Part shown: in pieces, positions 53,772 to 62,934 of the stretch
How the letters are laid out: each line of letters opens with the position of its first letter
How positions within the stretch are numbered: position 1 is the stretch's first letter
Assembly (NCBI RefSeq): GCF_963966145.1
Contig: NC_091046.1
Span: forward strand, 25,916,001 to 25,980,000
From: Tenebrio molitor
Taxonomy: Eukaryota > Arthropoda > Insecta > Coleoptera > Tenebrionidae
Direction of reading: 5' to 3'
DNA: 64,000 nt
Translations under genes and position numbers: made by a program
The notes under the pieces: generated by a model
The model's input: the letters and a program-made list of their open reading frames with translations, nothing else
Databases searched by the model: none
What the model was told of the DNA's origin: nothing

Positions 53772-55359
53772 CTATCGAGCGATCAAAATAATTTGTAATC
53801 GAGTTATCCATGGATTGGAGAAAAATACATTTATTTTATTCAATAATTGTTACAATAAATGCTGAAAATGTTCTCCATGTGGTTCCAAGCACAAATGAGC
53901 CCTTCGCCTAACTCCACGAATCACATTTTGCAACATACCTGGATTATTATTAATTTCGTTAATTTTTTCAGTTATTGTAAGTCTAAAGTCTTGTAAATTG
54001 TGAACAGGTGTTTGATAAATTGAATTTTTTAAATGAGGCCACAAAAAAAAGTCCGCAGGCGTAAGATCACAAGACCTCGGAGGCCAGATATTTTCTGTAT
54101 TCCGACAAATAAGTCTGTTGTCAAAAAACTTCCGCAACATGGTTATTGTGGTCCTAGTTGAATGTGCGGTGGCTCCATCCTGTTGAAAATATCCAAGGGC
54201 TGTTTCATCATGAAGTTGATTTATAAAAGTTTCCAAAATCACTTGTTGATATCTAACTGCAGTTAGGTTACCTGAAGAATGATTACAGTGATTAGAAAGT
54301 TAACAATTAAGTGCACATAATTTACCTTAAAAAAAACAATGGTCCTATTATCCGTCGTTGAGAAATTGCTGCCCAAACGCCAATTTTTTGCGGATGCAGG
54401 GGGCTTCCACATAAACATGGAGATTTTTAGTACTCCAAATTCTCATGTTTTGTGAATTAACATATCCACTTAGATGAAACCATGCTTCGTCTGAAAAGAA
54501 TGTTTTCTCCAATAAACCATCATCAAACGTGTTCAGAGACTAATGACAATATTCAGCTCTTATTGGAAAGTCATCTGGATACAATTCTTGCACACATTTT
54601 AATCGATATGGATATAATGTCAAATCATTTTTCAGTATAGCTTGACATGTGCCATATGATACTTCCACTTGCTGCGCCAAATGCCGAATGGATGTTGTAG
54701 GGGCTTCCTCCATTGCGTGTTGAACAATCCCGATGTTTTCTGGGGTTCGTTTATCTTTCCGCCTACCGCTTCCCGGTTTTCTTCGTAAAGTAGACGTTTC
54801 TCGAAACTGGGTTGTGTTACGTTTTAGCGTATTGCAGAAATGGGCATAATCGACGATGTTATCGGGAAATTGCTCGCGATATTCATTCCATGCTTCTTGA
54901 ACTGAGTATTCCCACACGCCGTCTATCTTTCGTCCATTTCGAAAATACGAGTCAACGATGAAGATCTTAAAAGAACTGATTTTATACCGAGATTGTTTCA
55001 TTGGGCAAGAAACAACACAAGAATGCAAGAGCGAGAATAAGCACAGCGGGAAACACAGGTTAGGTCTTGACAATGTAAACAAACGGTGGTTAAAGTTAGA
55101 AAGTATTTAATTACTATATACCTAGGATTAGGATCTGACGAAAAATTGAAATTAACAACAAAATCAGATGTGGAGGCTACAGTTTTCTCTGATTCATTTA
55201 GAAACTACATTGTCAACATTTTTAAAAACCAAATCAATTTTAAAAAAGTTTTGAAATGACGGTACTTTAGAAACCACAACTAAGCATATCAATCGCAAAA
55301 GACATACGAATTCAAATCCATGGATAACTCGATTACAAATAAATTTGATCGCTCGATAG
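53772..55359 (-). mobile_element. DD41D mariner with 44-bp inverted ends
   Basis: CTATCGAGCGATCAAAATAA at 53772 and the sequence through GTAATCGAGTTATCCATGG are repeated inverted at 55359 with few mismatches over about 44 bp. TA flanks both ends (53770-53771 and 55360-55361). At 1588 bp with one minus-strand gene it is full length. Ends of this length and a DD41D catalytic spacing fit the rosa-like group of mariner relatives. Confidence 0.9.
53850..55001 (-). pseudogene. DD41D mariner transposase, nearly full length, frameshifted
   Basis: It starts MKQSRYKISSFKIFIVDSYF (55001). The N-terminal half is open to about 54540: first helix-turn-helix, GSGRRKDKRTPENIG linker, second helix-turn-helix (SIRHLAQQVEVSYGTCQAIL) and YPYRLKCVQELYPDDFP. 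The middle is broken but readable: FFSDEAWFHLSGYVNSQNMR (first Asp) and HVYVEAPCIRKK. From 54242 the frame is open again: FQQDGATAHSTRTTITMLRK (second Asp) and CDLTPADFFLWPHLK (third Asp). Counted, 41 residues lie between the last two. The C-terminus is LEPHGEHFQHLL. Stops and shifts at 54540-54250 disable it. Confidence 0.88.
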
Positions 55360-55364
55360 TAGTA

Positions 55365-55945
55365 CTATTTAGGAATGAATCAAGAAGCTGTTGTTGCTTA
55401 GTTACAACCACAGCTTCTAGTTAATAAATTAACTTCATTGTCATCCCATAATGGATTGTATTCATGAATATGATACCATCGGAGTTGTTGCATGAAGTTG
55501 GTTGAACAACCCGAGTATATCAACAAAATCCACAATCTACAAAAGAACAAATATTAATTTGTATGTTACCTCACATTTTGCCCGTTTGCAGCTACTGTCC
55601 AATTGTGAAAGTATGTCCAAGCTAAATTTCTTTTGAACCTGGGTTTTGTTATTCTTGGTAGCCTACGTGGCAGTTATTGTAAATAATGATTATTTTTTAT
55701 CAGTTACACTTACATTTTGATTGGTGGTGCACAATTAGTGTTGCATTTGGTTTGGCATTCACAATGAAGTATGAACTTAACCGACACTGGCTATGCACAC
55801 GTATAGTCGTACAAGTCACAAGTGGAATAAATAATTAAATAATAATAAAAACATGGAATTCAGTTACTCCGAAACAGAAAAATTAATGAAGTTTAGCGCG
55901 AATCTGGCATGCCACTAAAAAATTGTATGGTTATCCTGATTCCGT
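55365..55945. other. spacer, nothing recognised
   Basis: AT-rich sequence without a recognisable gene. Confidence 0.4.
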
Positions 55946-55948
55946 TGC

Positions 55949-56080
55949 CAACATTTATAGAAATTACATCGAATCGGTTCCACATCGAATCGATTCTATA
56001 TCGATTTCTTTTAAATCGAGTCGATGTAACTTTGAAATTTTTCGAATCGATGTTATATCGAACCATCGAATCGGTAAGCC
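55949..56080. repeat. ATCGAATCG-type degenerate repeat
   Basis: ATCGAATCG, ATATCGA, ATCGATTC and TCGAATCGATG alternate about ten times. The motif is nearly palindromic, which is why overlapping frames stay open on both strands; I do not take these as genes. Confidence 0.7.
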
Positions 56081-56304
56081 CTACCACAAATTTGTCCAAA
56101 GTTTGAATTTGTATTCTCCGCATTCAAACAAGTAACATGTTCCAATCAAGTTTTTTTAAACAGTCATCGACTATTGAAAACATTCCATCAGCTGTCTCAT
56201 TGCTGTTTTCACAAAAATGGAATGATTGATGAATAATTTCGTAAGCCATCCTGCTTAGTGATAATTTGAACATTAGTTGGGAAACGCCACATTTTGTGTA
56301 ACTA

Positions 56305-56807
56305 CACTGACCGGCACAAAAAACGACTCGTTATGATTTCTTTAATAAATGATCTTGAAATTATATTTGTCCTTATTTTTCTTTATTATAGTTAAATTGG
56401 GATATTTTCAATGATCGGCAGTGCTATGGTCATCATGGCAACCCAATTGTTTTGTTTAAATAAATTATTAGAAAATTTGCGCTACTTCCATGATGTGTTT
56501 TTGTCGGTTGATTTACGTGTTAAAAGATTTAATTTGAGAATACGAGATACTAATTCAAAATGCTGTTCAAATTTTGTCAATTTTTCATAACATAAATTTT
56601 TTTCTAAAAAATTACATACTTTTTTTTTCATTAAAATTTTATTTGCTGCGTTTAATGTTTTGTTTGTCGGATATTTTTTGGCAAAGAATAATTTAAATAA
56701 CACTTATCAATACAACATGATATAAAAAAAAAAATCTAAGACAATGAATTACTTAATTATATTACATAATAAAATTCAAAGTGAGTCGTTTTTTGTGCCG
56801 GTCAGTG
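56305..56807. mobile_element. 503-bp MITE with perfect CACTGACCGGCACA ends
   Basis: CACTGACCGGCACAAAAAAC and the following GACTC at 56305 are perfectly inverted at 56807, with TA on both sides (56303-56304 and 56808-56809). The inside is AT-rich and non-coding. It is a mariner/Tc1-type non-autonomous element, and its identical ends suggest a young copy. Confidence 0.92.
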
Positions 56808-56982
56808 TAGTTACGGAAAGTAAAATTTTTCCCAGCTAGTTACGGAAAGTTCATTTCCCAACTGATTACGAGAAACTGTTCAAAATAACACAAATTAGAT
56901 AATTTAACATTTTATTTTTAATTACATATTTTCAACTTTAGTAAAAATTAACAACGCAGTTGTGACAATTATTCAATGTAAG

Positions 56983-57135
56983 TTATGCTGGTGTGGTAGA
57001 TTTTTTGAAAGAAACTGAAGAAGTTGTAATTTTTGGAACACAATTTGCTTCACGAAGGATATCTGTTGCAATTTTTTTCTTGTTTTCTAAGGATGTTTCT
57101 ACATACCCTTCTGCAACTGAGTTACTTTTTCAAGG
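56983..57135 (-). pseudogene. Crypton-type tyrosine recombinase, C-terminal fragment (copy D)
   Basis: Minus strand: NSVAEGYVETSLENKKKIAT, then DILREANCVPKITTSSVSFK and a stop at 56983. It matches copy A (DNVAEGYVETSVQNKKIIAT) over the nucleophile Tyr region. The upstream catalytic residues are missing. The MULE starts about 15 bp to the right. The N-terminal part of a recombinase lies on the other side of the MULE (59960-60185), so both may come from one gene. Confidence 0.75.
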
Positions 57136-57149
57136 GCTTATGATTATTT

Positions 57150-59955
57150 GATCAGTAACATTATTCAGTTGACAAGTAAAAAAATAAACATTTTTCAAGT
57201 AGAAAATTCAGTTTGATCAGTATGTTCTGTCCGGATAAAAATTAATCTTTGACTGATTTAAAAAAAAATGATATGTAGAAATACTATTTGATCAGATATT
57301 TTGTTCAATAATTAATTGCATTTCGATTCTTAAAAAAACTTAAGTTTCATAATAATTTATGATAAGTATTTTGATTCAATATGATTAAGTATAATAGTGA
57401 AATTGAAATATAAATAACGATAAATGGTCTGAGGGCAGAGCCAATGGCAGAGCTGACTGATAATATACCTACAGAAAATGTACGGCAGCACGGCAATACA
57501 GCATAGATTGTGAGGCAGGTTCTGTACTAATCTCGACAAGAGGAATTTCAAATAAATAAAATCAGGACAACATTATGGTAGAATTTACTTGAAAATTAAA
57601 CGATAAAATAAACAATGAAAAAATAATTTTCAAACTTTAAAATTAAAAAAAACATTTTCTTAAGTACCTATAGCTTAAAGTTTATGTATATTACTACTGC
57701 ACAATAAGAGCTTTTTTTGCCTTAGAAGGACGCCCTCTTTTACGTTTCCCTTGAATACTTATATTTCGCGCTTCTGGTGGTGGTTTGACATATTTAAGTC
57801 TAATGGCTATGCCAATAATATGTTTACATATCATATTTTTAAAAAAAGCTGGACAATTACAGTTTCCCTTAATCCACTCATCTGGAGAAGTTGACATGGT
57901 AGTTATCCAGGATGAAAATGCCTTATTTTTAAACTCTTCAAATTCCACCCAATTTTCTGCGCAAATGTCATTTAATTCTCCTGGTTCTTCGGTTGAATCC
58001 CCTGCTGGAATTTTGTAACTAATTTGACTCTCCTGTTGGGAGACAATGAGAACTGGTTTATTCTTTTTAGTCCACTGATAGGCAGATGTCCACAGGGACA
58101 ATGTAATTGTTGGTATTTTCGAAAATTTTTTCAACTCAGTTTTATAGTCGTTCGACCATTGTTGAACACTTTCAAGAGCAACCGATAGAAAATGGTTTAA
58201 TGAAAGGCGTTCCCGAAGGGTATGAGTGTCTTTTATAACTTTATTAAACGCTTCTAAGGCGTTATTAGTACTTGGTACATGTTTTATTACACCTTCGTAC
58301 CAATTGCTATTATCAGACAGCCACTCTCTTTCAAAATAATTCAAAAAAGCTTGCTCCGTATTCCATTTTTTTTTGAAAAGTTCAACAGCTTTTTCGAATA
58401 TCTCTGGAGATGAAGAAAGTTGAAGAGTGTTAATATCACTCAGAATTAGGGAACGGTTTTTTTTCTCCACATCACGCTCTACACGTTTCTGAACATTTTT
58501 CCTCATATGCGCCCAGCACATGATTATCAACTTATCAGTTCCGAAAATCTCTATGAAAGCATTCTGAATACTTTTTGCAGCATCACATATCAACACGTTA
58601 GGTTCAAATTTTTTTTCAAATAATTTCTTTGATGTGGCAACTAACGCTCTAAAGAGAAACTTGAAATCCTCCTTCTTCTCATTAGTACAAACAGAAAGAC
58701 CAAAAGGGTGAAAATGTTTATCCATATCGGTAGTACCCACTATTAGAACTGGAAAACCTTGCCACAAGAGTTTGTAGGTTGCATCAGCATGAATTTTGTA
58801 ACTGTTGGCACAAATACTCATCAAATATCTACTTGTTATGAAAAATCGAAAAATGCTTTCCTCTTCCTCAGTCTCTAATTCGTATTGTGCGACGAAAGGG
58901 ATATGCAAGTCTTCTGGAATAACTGAGTTTTTCAGTAGCCATGCTTCCAATTCTCCAACACTTATTTGTGACGGGCCATATTTGGATTCTCGCAACTGAT
59001 GCAAGTAATTATCTAATTGTCTTTTTGAGGGAAGCTTCCTGATATCACTATTCTTGGACAATTCTATTAAAATAGCCTTTGGCTTTAACTTTAGGTCAAA
59101 AAGTTTTTGGATTTCCAACTTTAGAGAAGGGTCAATTCCAAGAACGCCTTTTGTTTCAATAGAGTCATGATTGTGTTCTGATTTAGTCTTGAATAAATGC
59201 ACTTCATGCGATGTCGAATCATACTGAAGATATATTTTTGCAGAACATTGTTGTCCACGAAGTTTAACTTGATTGCACCTGAAGTATTTCTTTATTCCTT
59301 CTTCTGTTTTATTTTTATAATGAAATCCCCATATTTTTTTATCTTTTATAAATTTTTCAGCCTCATCCGATCCAGAAAAAACTCCAATCTTTATCCAATT
59401 TCCTATAACTCTCCTCTTTGGCGATGATTCGTGATGACGTCCTTCCTCAGAGGATGATTCCGACGTTTCGTACTCCGCAACTAGACTATTGTTCATCCTG
59501 AACGCCTGCAGAATATGACTGTGAAAAAATATTTATAAATACCTCAATTTACCTTGTAAACTTATGCAATTTATTTCACCATAACACAAGACACTTGCAG
59601 ACTATTGCGCGGTCAAATTTATAGGTTATGTTGTTTTTCTCGAATCGTACCTAATTGACACAATTTTAAGAATCAAGTAAATTGTACACTGAGCAATTGT
59701 TTTTTTACTTGTGTTCTTCAATATTCTGTGCCACAAATTAAATTTAATACTTAACAAACGCAAATTCATTGAATCAGATTTAAAATTTCGTAGATCAAAA
59801 TGTTTTACCACTGTCCAAACAATATTTTACTGATCATTCAGTATTTTAACTTGGAATATATATTTTTAACTTGCCTCTAAATATTTTACTGTGCATTCAG
59901 ATTTATTACTTAATTATTTAGTAAATATTATAACAAATAGTTACTGATCAAAATG
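57150..59955 (-). mobile_element. MULE (Mutator-like) DNA transposon, possibly intact
   Basis: TTTGATCAGTAAC near 57152 and its inverse GTTACTGATCAAA near 59942 lie on either side of an intact transposase gene. TGATCAGTA-like motifs recur inside both ends (57214, 57294; 59830), as subterminal binding sites often do. I could not confirm a 9-bp target duplication, so the boundaries are proposed. Both flanks are Crypton-type recombinase sequence. Confidence 0.6.
57694..59496 (-). CDS. MULE transposase with FLYWCH-like finger, SWIM finger and AT-hook
   Basis: An uninterrupted 600-codon frame starts at 59496 (MNNSLVAEYETSESSSEE). Residues 33-112 look like a FLYWCH/WRKY-type zinc finger (W34, C74, C84, H108, H110; ending EHNHD). 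The MULE nuclease follows: D238 in IHADATYKLLWQ, D305 in VLICDAAKSI, the C-x2-H of MCWAHMRKNV (C327, H330) and E415 in NNALEAFNKV. Residues 546-559 (CNCPAFFKNMICKH) form a SWIM finger, and 583-592 (GKRKRGRPSK) an AT-hook. This order is typical of full MULE transposases, which cut and paste DNA in the nucleus. No stop, frameshift or missing catalytic residue is seen. It is the best preserved gene in the window; I cannot exclude a domesticated host gene. Confidence 0.9.
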   Translation of the reverse strand: MNNSLVAEYETSESSSEEGRHHESSPKRRVIGNWIKIGVFSGSDEAEKFIKDKKIWGFHYKNKTEEGIKKYFRCNQVKLRGQQCSAKIYLQYDSTSHEVHLFKTKSEHNHDSIETKGVLGIDPSLKLEIQKLFDLKLKPKAILIELSKNSDIRKLPSKRQLDNYLHQLRESKYGPSQISVGELEAWLLKNSVIPEDLHIPFVAQYELETEEEESIFRFFITSRYLMSICANSYKIHADATYKLLWQGFPVLIVGTTDMDKHFHPFGLSVCTNEKKEDFKFLFRALVATSKKLFEKKFEPNVLICDAAKSIQNAFIEIFGTDKLIIMCWAHMRKNVQKRVERDVEKKNRSLILSDINTLQLSSSPEIFEKAVELFKKKWNTEQAFLNYFEREWLSDNSNWYEGVIKHVPSTNNALEAFNKVIKDTHTLRERLSLNHFLSVALESVQQWSNDYKTELKKFSKIPTITLSLWTSAYQWTKKNKPVLIVSQQESQISYKIPAGDSTEEPGELNDICAENWVEFEEFKNKAFSSWITTMSTSPDEWIKGNCNCPAFFKNMICKHIIGIAIRLKYVKPPPEARNISIQGKRKRGRPSKAKKALIVQ

Positions 59956-59959
59956 TATT

Positions 59960-60185
59960 TGTACTCATCAATTAAATTGTTCCGTTTTTCAAGCCCCATA
60001 GCGCTTTATCTTCAAAATATCAGTTAATTTTCGTTAATATGTTTCACTTTTCTTTCTTCACACCAGTCTTCAAATCTTTTATAGCGTCTTTTCCCAATCC
60101 TTGTTATAAAGTGACACTCTCTTCTTCTTTTTTCGTGGAGGAGTTGTTTCACTATCACCATTTTCCTAAAGAGATTATAAAATAC
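59960..60185 (-). pseudogene. Crypton-type tyrosine recombinase, N-terminal fragment (copy D)
   Basis: Minus strand, in two shifting frames: ENGDSETTPPRKKKK (basic, nuclear-signal-like), then RRYKRFEDWCEERKVKHINE and YFEDKALWGLKNG. The pattern K/R-x-R-Y-x-x-F-x-x-W followed by N-E-N-x-L-x-Y-F is the N-terminal part of the same recombinase family as copies A-C. It ends at the MULE. About 230 residues between here and the C-terminal piece are missing, so an insertion alone does not explain it. Confidence 0.62.
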
Positions 60186-60394
60186 ATTAATTTGGTTCTT
60201 TTAAACCATTTTTTAAACAAAAAAGGACAGGTAGCAAGTACTAACTGTTTGAAAATGTTGAACTACAGTAACCACACCGGAGGCACTCGAACTGTGCACA
60301 GATTAGGAACAGGTAGCCAGCCAGCTAATTAGAAGGGTTGCTTAATCCTTAACTGAACTGCGCTCAGTATTTATGCAGGTACTAACTAGATAAA

Positions 60395-61185
60395 TGGTAT
60401 GTACCACGACCTTCTAAATAGTCGATATTCTTGGCTCTCTCCGGCCTGTTGATTTGAGCAAAATACCATCATGCTCTTGTAAGCCGTTTGGCGCTAGCGA
60501 ATCGGCGATTTGAGTTCGGAACCACGTGGCTTGAAACTCGGCTTCCTGTCCATTGTGTTGTCACCAGCTGTTACTTTGTCGGGTAAAGACATGATTACTA
60601 CAGTTTAATCGAAATTTTCGATTAGTTAAGTATATTCATTGCATAAATAAATCGTTCCTAATAATAATATGTATTCATAAGTTTAATTATTTCACGGAAG
60701 TCAGTACTTGTTAATGTCCACAATATTTGAAGTAGACGAAGGAAAAGAAAATGAAGATTTAAGCAAGCAAAGGACTGTTTGCGGAGACAGAGAATGTTTC
60801 AATCGGGATCGGTACATTAGCAGCACTATTGGAAAGGCTTGCCTACAGCATTATGTTAGTGAAGAATATTTTTAAAATACATTTTAAATTATATAATGCA
60901 AGTCTATTACTCATTAAAAGATTTTTGAAATCCCTACCTGGGCAAATATTTAAACTTTCAAGCCAGGGATTTCGTAGATATTGTCTGAAGGCAATTCATT
61001 GAATGTTTTTGTCTTTTTATAATCCTTACACGTCTCCAAACAGCATTTTACATGTCATCTTTTTGACATTTAACGTTGCGGCTCCTGCAAAGTAGCGCCA
61101 AACGGCGAACGCCGAAAACTGCCAAATGAACAGGCCGGAGAGAGCCAAGAGTCTCGACAATTTAGAAGGTCGTAGTATGTACATT
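60395..61185. mobile_element. foldback element of about 790 bp holding a small ORF
   Basis: ACGACCTTCTAAATAGTCGA and CTTGGCTCTCTCCGGCCTGT (60408-60450) are inverted at 61120-61180 (ACAGGCCGGAGAGAGCCAAG, AATTTAGAAGGTCGTAGTAT). The inner part CCGTTTGGCGC (60486) pairs with GCGCCAAACGG (61094). The arms are about 100 bp and imperfect. The centre holds the 53-residue frame at 60714-60875. Class unknown; target duplication not found. Confidence 0.72.
60714..60875 (+). CDS. small Cys-rich hypothetical protein inside a foldback element
   Basis: The frame is MSTIFEVDEGKENEDLSKQR, then TVCGDRECFNRDRYIS and IGKACLQHYVSEEYF, stop. Cys23, Cys28, Cys43 and His46 give C-x4-C-x14-C-x2-H, which could bind zinc. 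An acidic start precedes it. I do not recognise a family. It has no neighbour it could work with and may be a captured exon or a transposon-protein remnant. Confidence 0.35.
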   Translation: MSTIFEVDEGKENEDLSKQRTVCGDRECFNRDRYISSTIGKACLQHYVSEEYF

Positions 61186-61300
61186 TGTTTCGTTCGACGT
61201 TGCCTTCTGTGGGTTTTGCCACAGGACGGCGACAAATAGACGCTGAATGATGGGATTTTCCCAATTGTTTGAGGGCCCACCAACGTACCGAAAGTAGGTA

Positions 61301-62253
61301 GGGGAATGCCGGGCAAAACGGGGTACTTAAGGTTTAAGTGACTGTCAAATTTACAATTAACGACTTAAAAGACTTGAATCAATTTGAACAAATGTATTAC
61401 CTATTCAAGATTACATGTAGAAACACAAAAATAAAATAAAATCACATTCTGAGAAAATGTGGACTAATTCACTCATATGTGCTGTTTGCCCCATTTTGCC
61501 CGTCAGCGAGGGCAAAATGGGGTGATACAGTGGCTACACTTCATTCTCAAAATTTACAAACATGTATGGCCTCATCATCTACACTTTCGGTCCCAGCACA
61601 GGAATTATGAGCCCATTTGTGGCATACAGAGCAGGAAATCCAACCTTCCGTTGAATTAGAGTATAAGTGTTGGCAGTAAAGACACTCACAATCTCTTAAG
61701 TCTCCGTTAGAGCTGTCATCGCTGTCTTCTTTTGCAGTTCTCTTCCTCTTCTTTTGTACTGATTTTTTCGTAGCTTTCTTTGAAGTTTTCTCTAAAGAAA
61801 ACAATTTCTTTTTTCCCTTGACATGGATTTCATTTTCAAAATGGGGCCCCATTTTACCCGCACCCCAAGCCCCCCGTTTTGCCCGAAGTGCACATTTTAC
61901 AGGTTATATTTTATTTAAACGAAACGATAAGTTTTACACAAACAACAACTACTACAATATGTACTCTAAATCTTCTAATTGAGCGTTACAATACAGTAAT
62001 CATTATTATAATAAGAAAAACACTCTTACTTTGTTCTACAAACAGCAAGGAAAATTACACTAGTTTCGCCGCCGAAGAGTGTGTCACCATGAAATCAAAT
62101 TTCTGCTTACGTCAGCGTCTTCCCGCTTTATGGAATCAAGGAAGAGATTAAAGAAGTACGATTCCTGAAATGCCATGTAGATGGTGCCACAAATAAGAAA
62201 ATGAGAGATATTTTCCGTTTTGCTCGCACACCCCGTTTTGCCCGGCATTCCCC
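61301..62253. mobile_element. pogo-type non-autonomous element (GGGCAAAACGGGG ends)
   Basis: GGGGAATGCCGGGCAAAACG and the next GGGT at 61301 are inverted at 62253. TA flanks both (61299-61300 and 62254-62255). Internal copies of CCCCATTTTGCCC and CCCCGTTTTGCCC (61490, 61510, 61850, 61878) repeat the end motif. It keeps the last exon of a transposase (61547-61852), so it is an internal deletion of a larger pogo-like element. Confidence 0.88.
61547..61852 (-). pseudogene. pogo-type transposase C-terminus with PHD finger
   Basis: A Lys/Ser-rich region (KKATKKSVQKKRKRTAKED, nuclear-signal-like) is followed by a PHD-type zinc finger: C-LY-C, C-SV-C in GWISCSVCHKWAHNSC, H-NS-C and HVCKF. The eighth ligand should be the Cys after KF, but the codon is TGA, so the finger is cut one residue early. 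PHD fingers bind histone tails and are common at the end of one insect pogo transposase lineage. The nuclease is absent. Confidence 0.78.
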
Positions 62254-62259
62254 TACTTG

Positions 62260-62930
62260 TCGGCGAAATTATTGGAAGCGGCATCATAAACCAAATTGGA
62301 CAGGCGGGTCCAACAACATTATCAATTTCCAAAAGAGTTTAACTATCGAGGGTTCAAAAGATTAAAATAGTTCTCCATTGAGCATTTAGATAGGAGAACC
62401 GAGAGGGTTATGGCCAATAAAAAATTTCAGAAAACGTTTACTGGGGGCTGGCAGGAGTGGTAAGAAGTTGAGAAAACATAATAAATAGGCATATCCGAGT
62501 TTCACTACTGGACCTCAGGTTCCTGCAATCCCATAGCCGAATTCCACCACCAGCGCTGACCATAGGGATTAAGGCGCTTCTGAGAAGCCGGGTCGTTGCC
62601 GTAATTACGAACGAACTTAATTTTGTCCTTTTTTATTTAAACTGATACCTTCAAGAGTAAAAGTAAAACAAGCTATTTCCATTTAAAAAAAGTGTAAGTA
62701 TAGTAGTTTCAAAAATTATATGTACTTATAAACCTACACTACAATTTATAATTATTGCAAGTGGGCAAGTAGGAATGACAAACCATTTGTACAAATTCTC
62801 TTTGAACCAACGCCAACAAACTTTTCCACATTTTGCCACTTTTAATTTTATTAATCGACAATTCAACACGGTAATGCAACTAAAAGCAGTTGAGTGTTAA
62901 CAAACGAAAAAATAAACTTTAATGAGGAAA
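62260..62930. other. spacer, no gene recognised
   Basis: Mixed sequence; a 82-codon minus frame (62084-62332) spans the pogo-type end and is chance. No repeat is supported. Confidence 0.4.
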
Positions 62931-62934
62931 TAAC

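Noticed and set aside
55893..56135. Three overlapping frames near 56 kb
   Set aside because: Open because the ATCGAATCG repeat lacks stops; not protein-like.
59960..60000. A reading KRYGA-stop-K resembling KRHGGWK of the recombinase catalytic domain
   Set aside because: The overlapping frame YFEDKALWGLKNG continues the N-terminal domain read just upstream, which is the simpler explanation.
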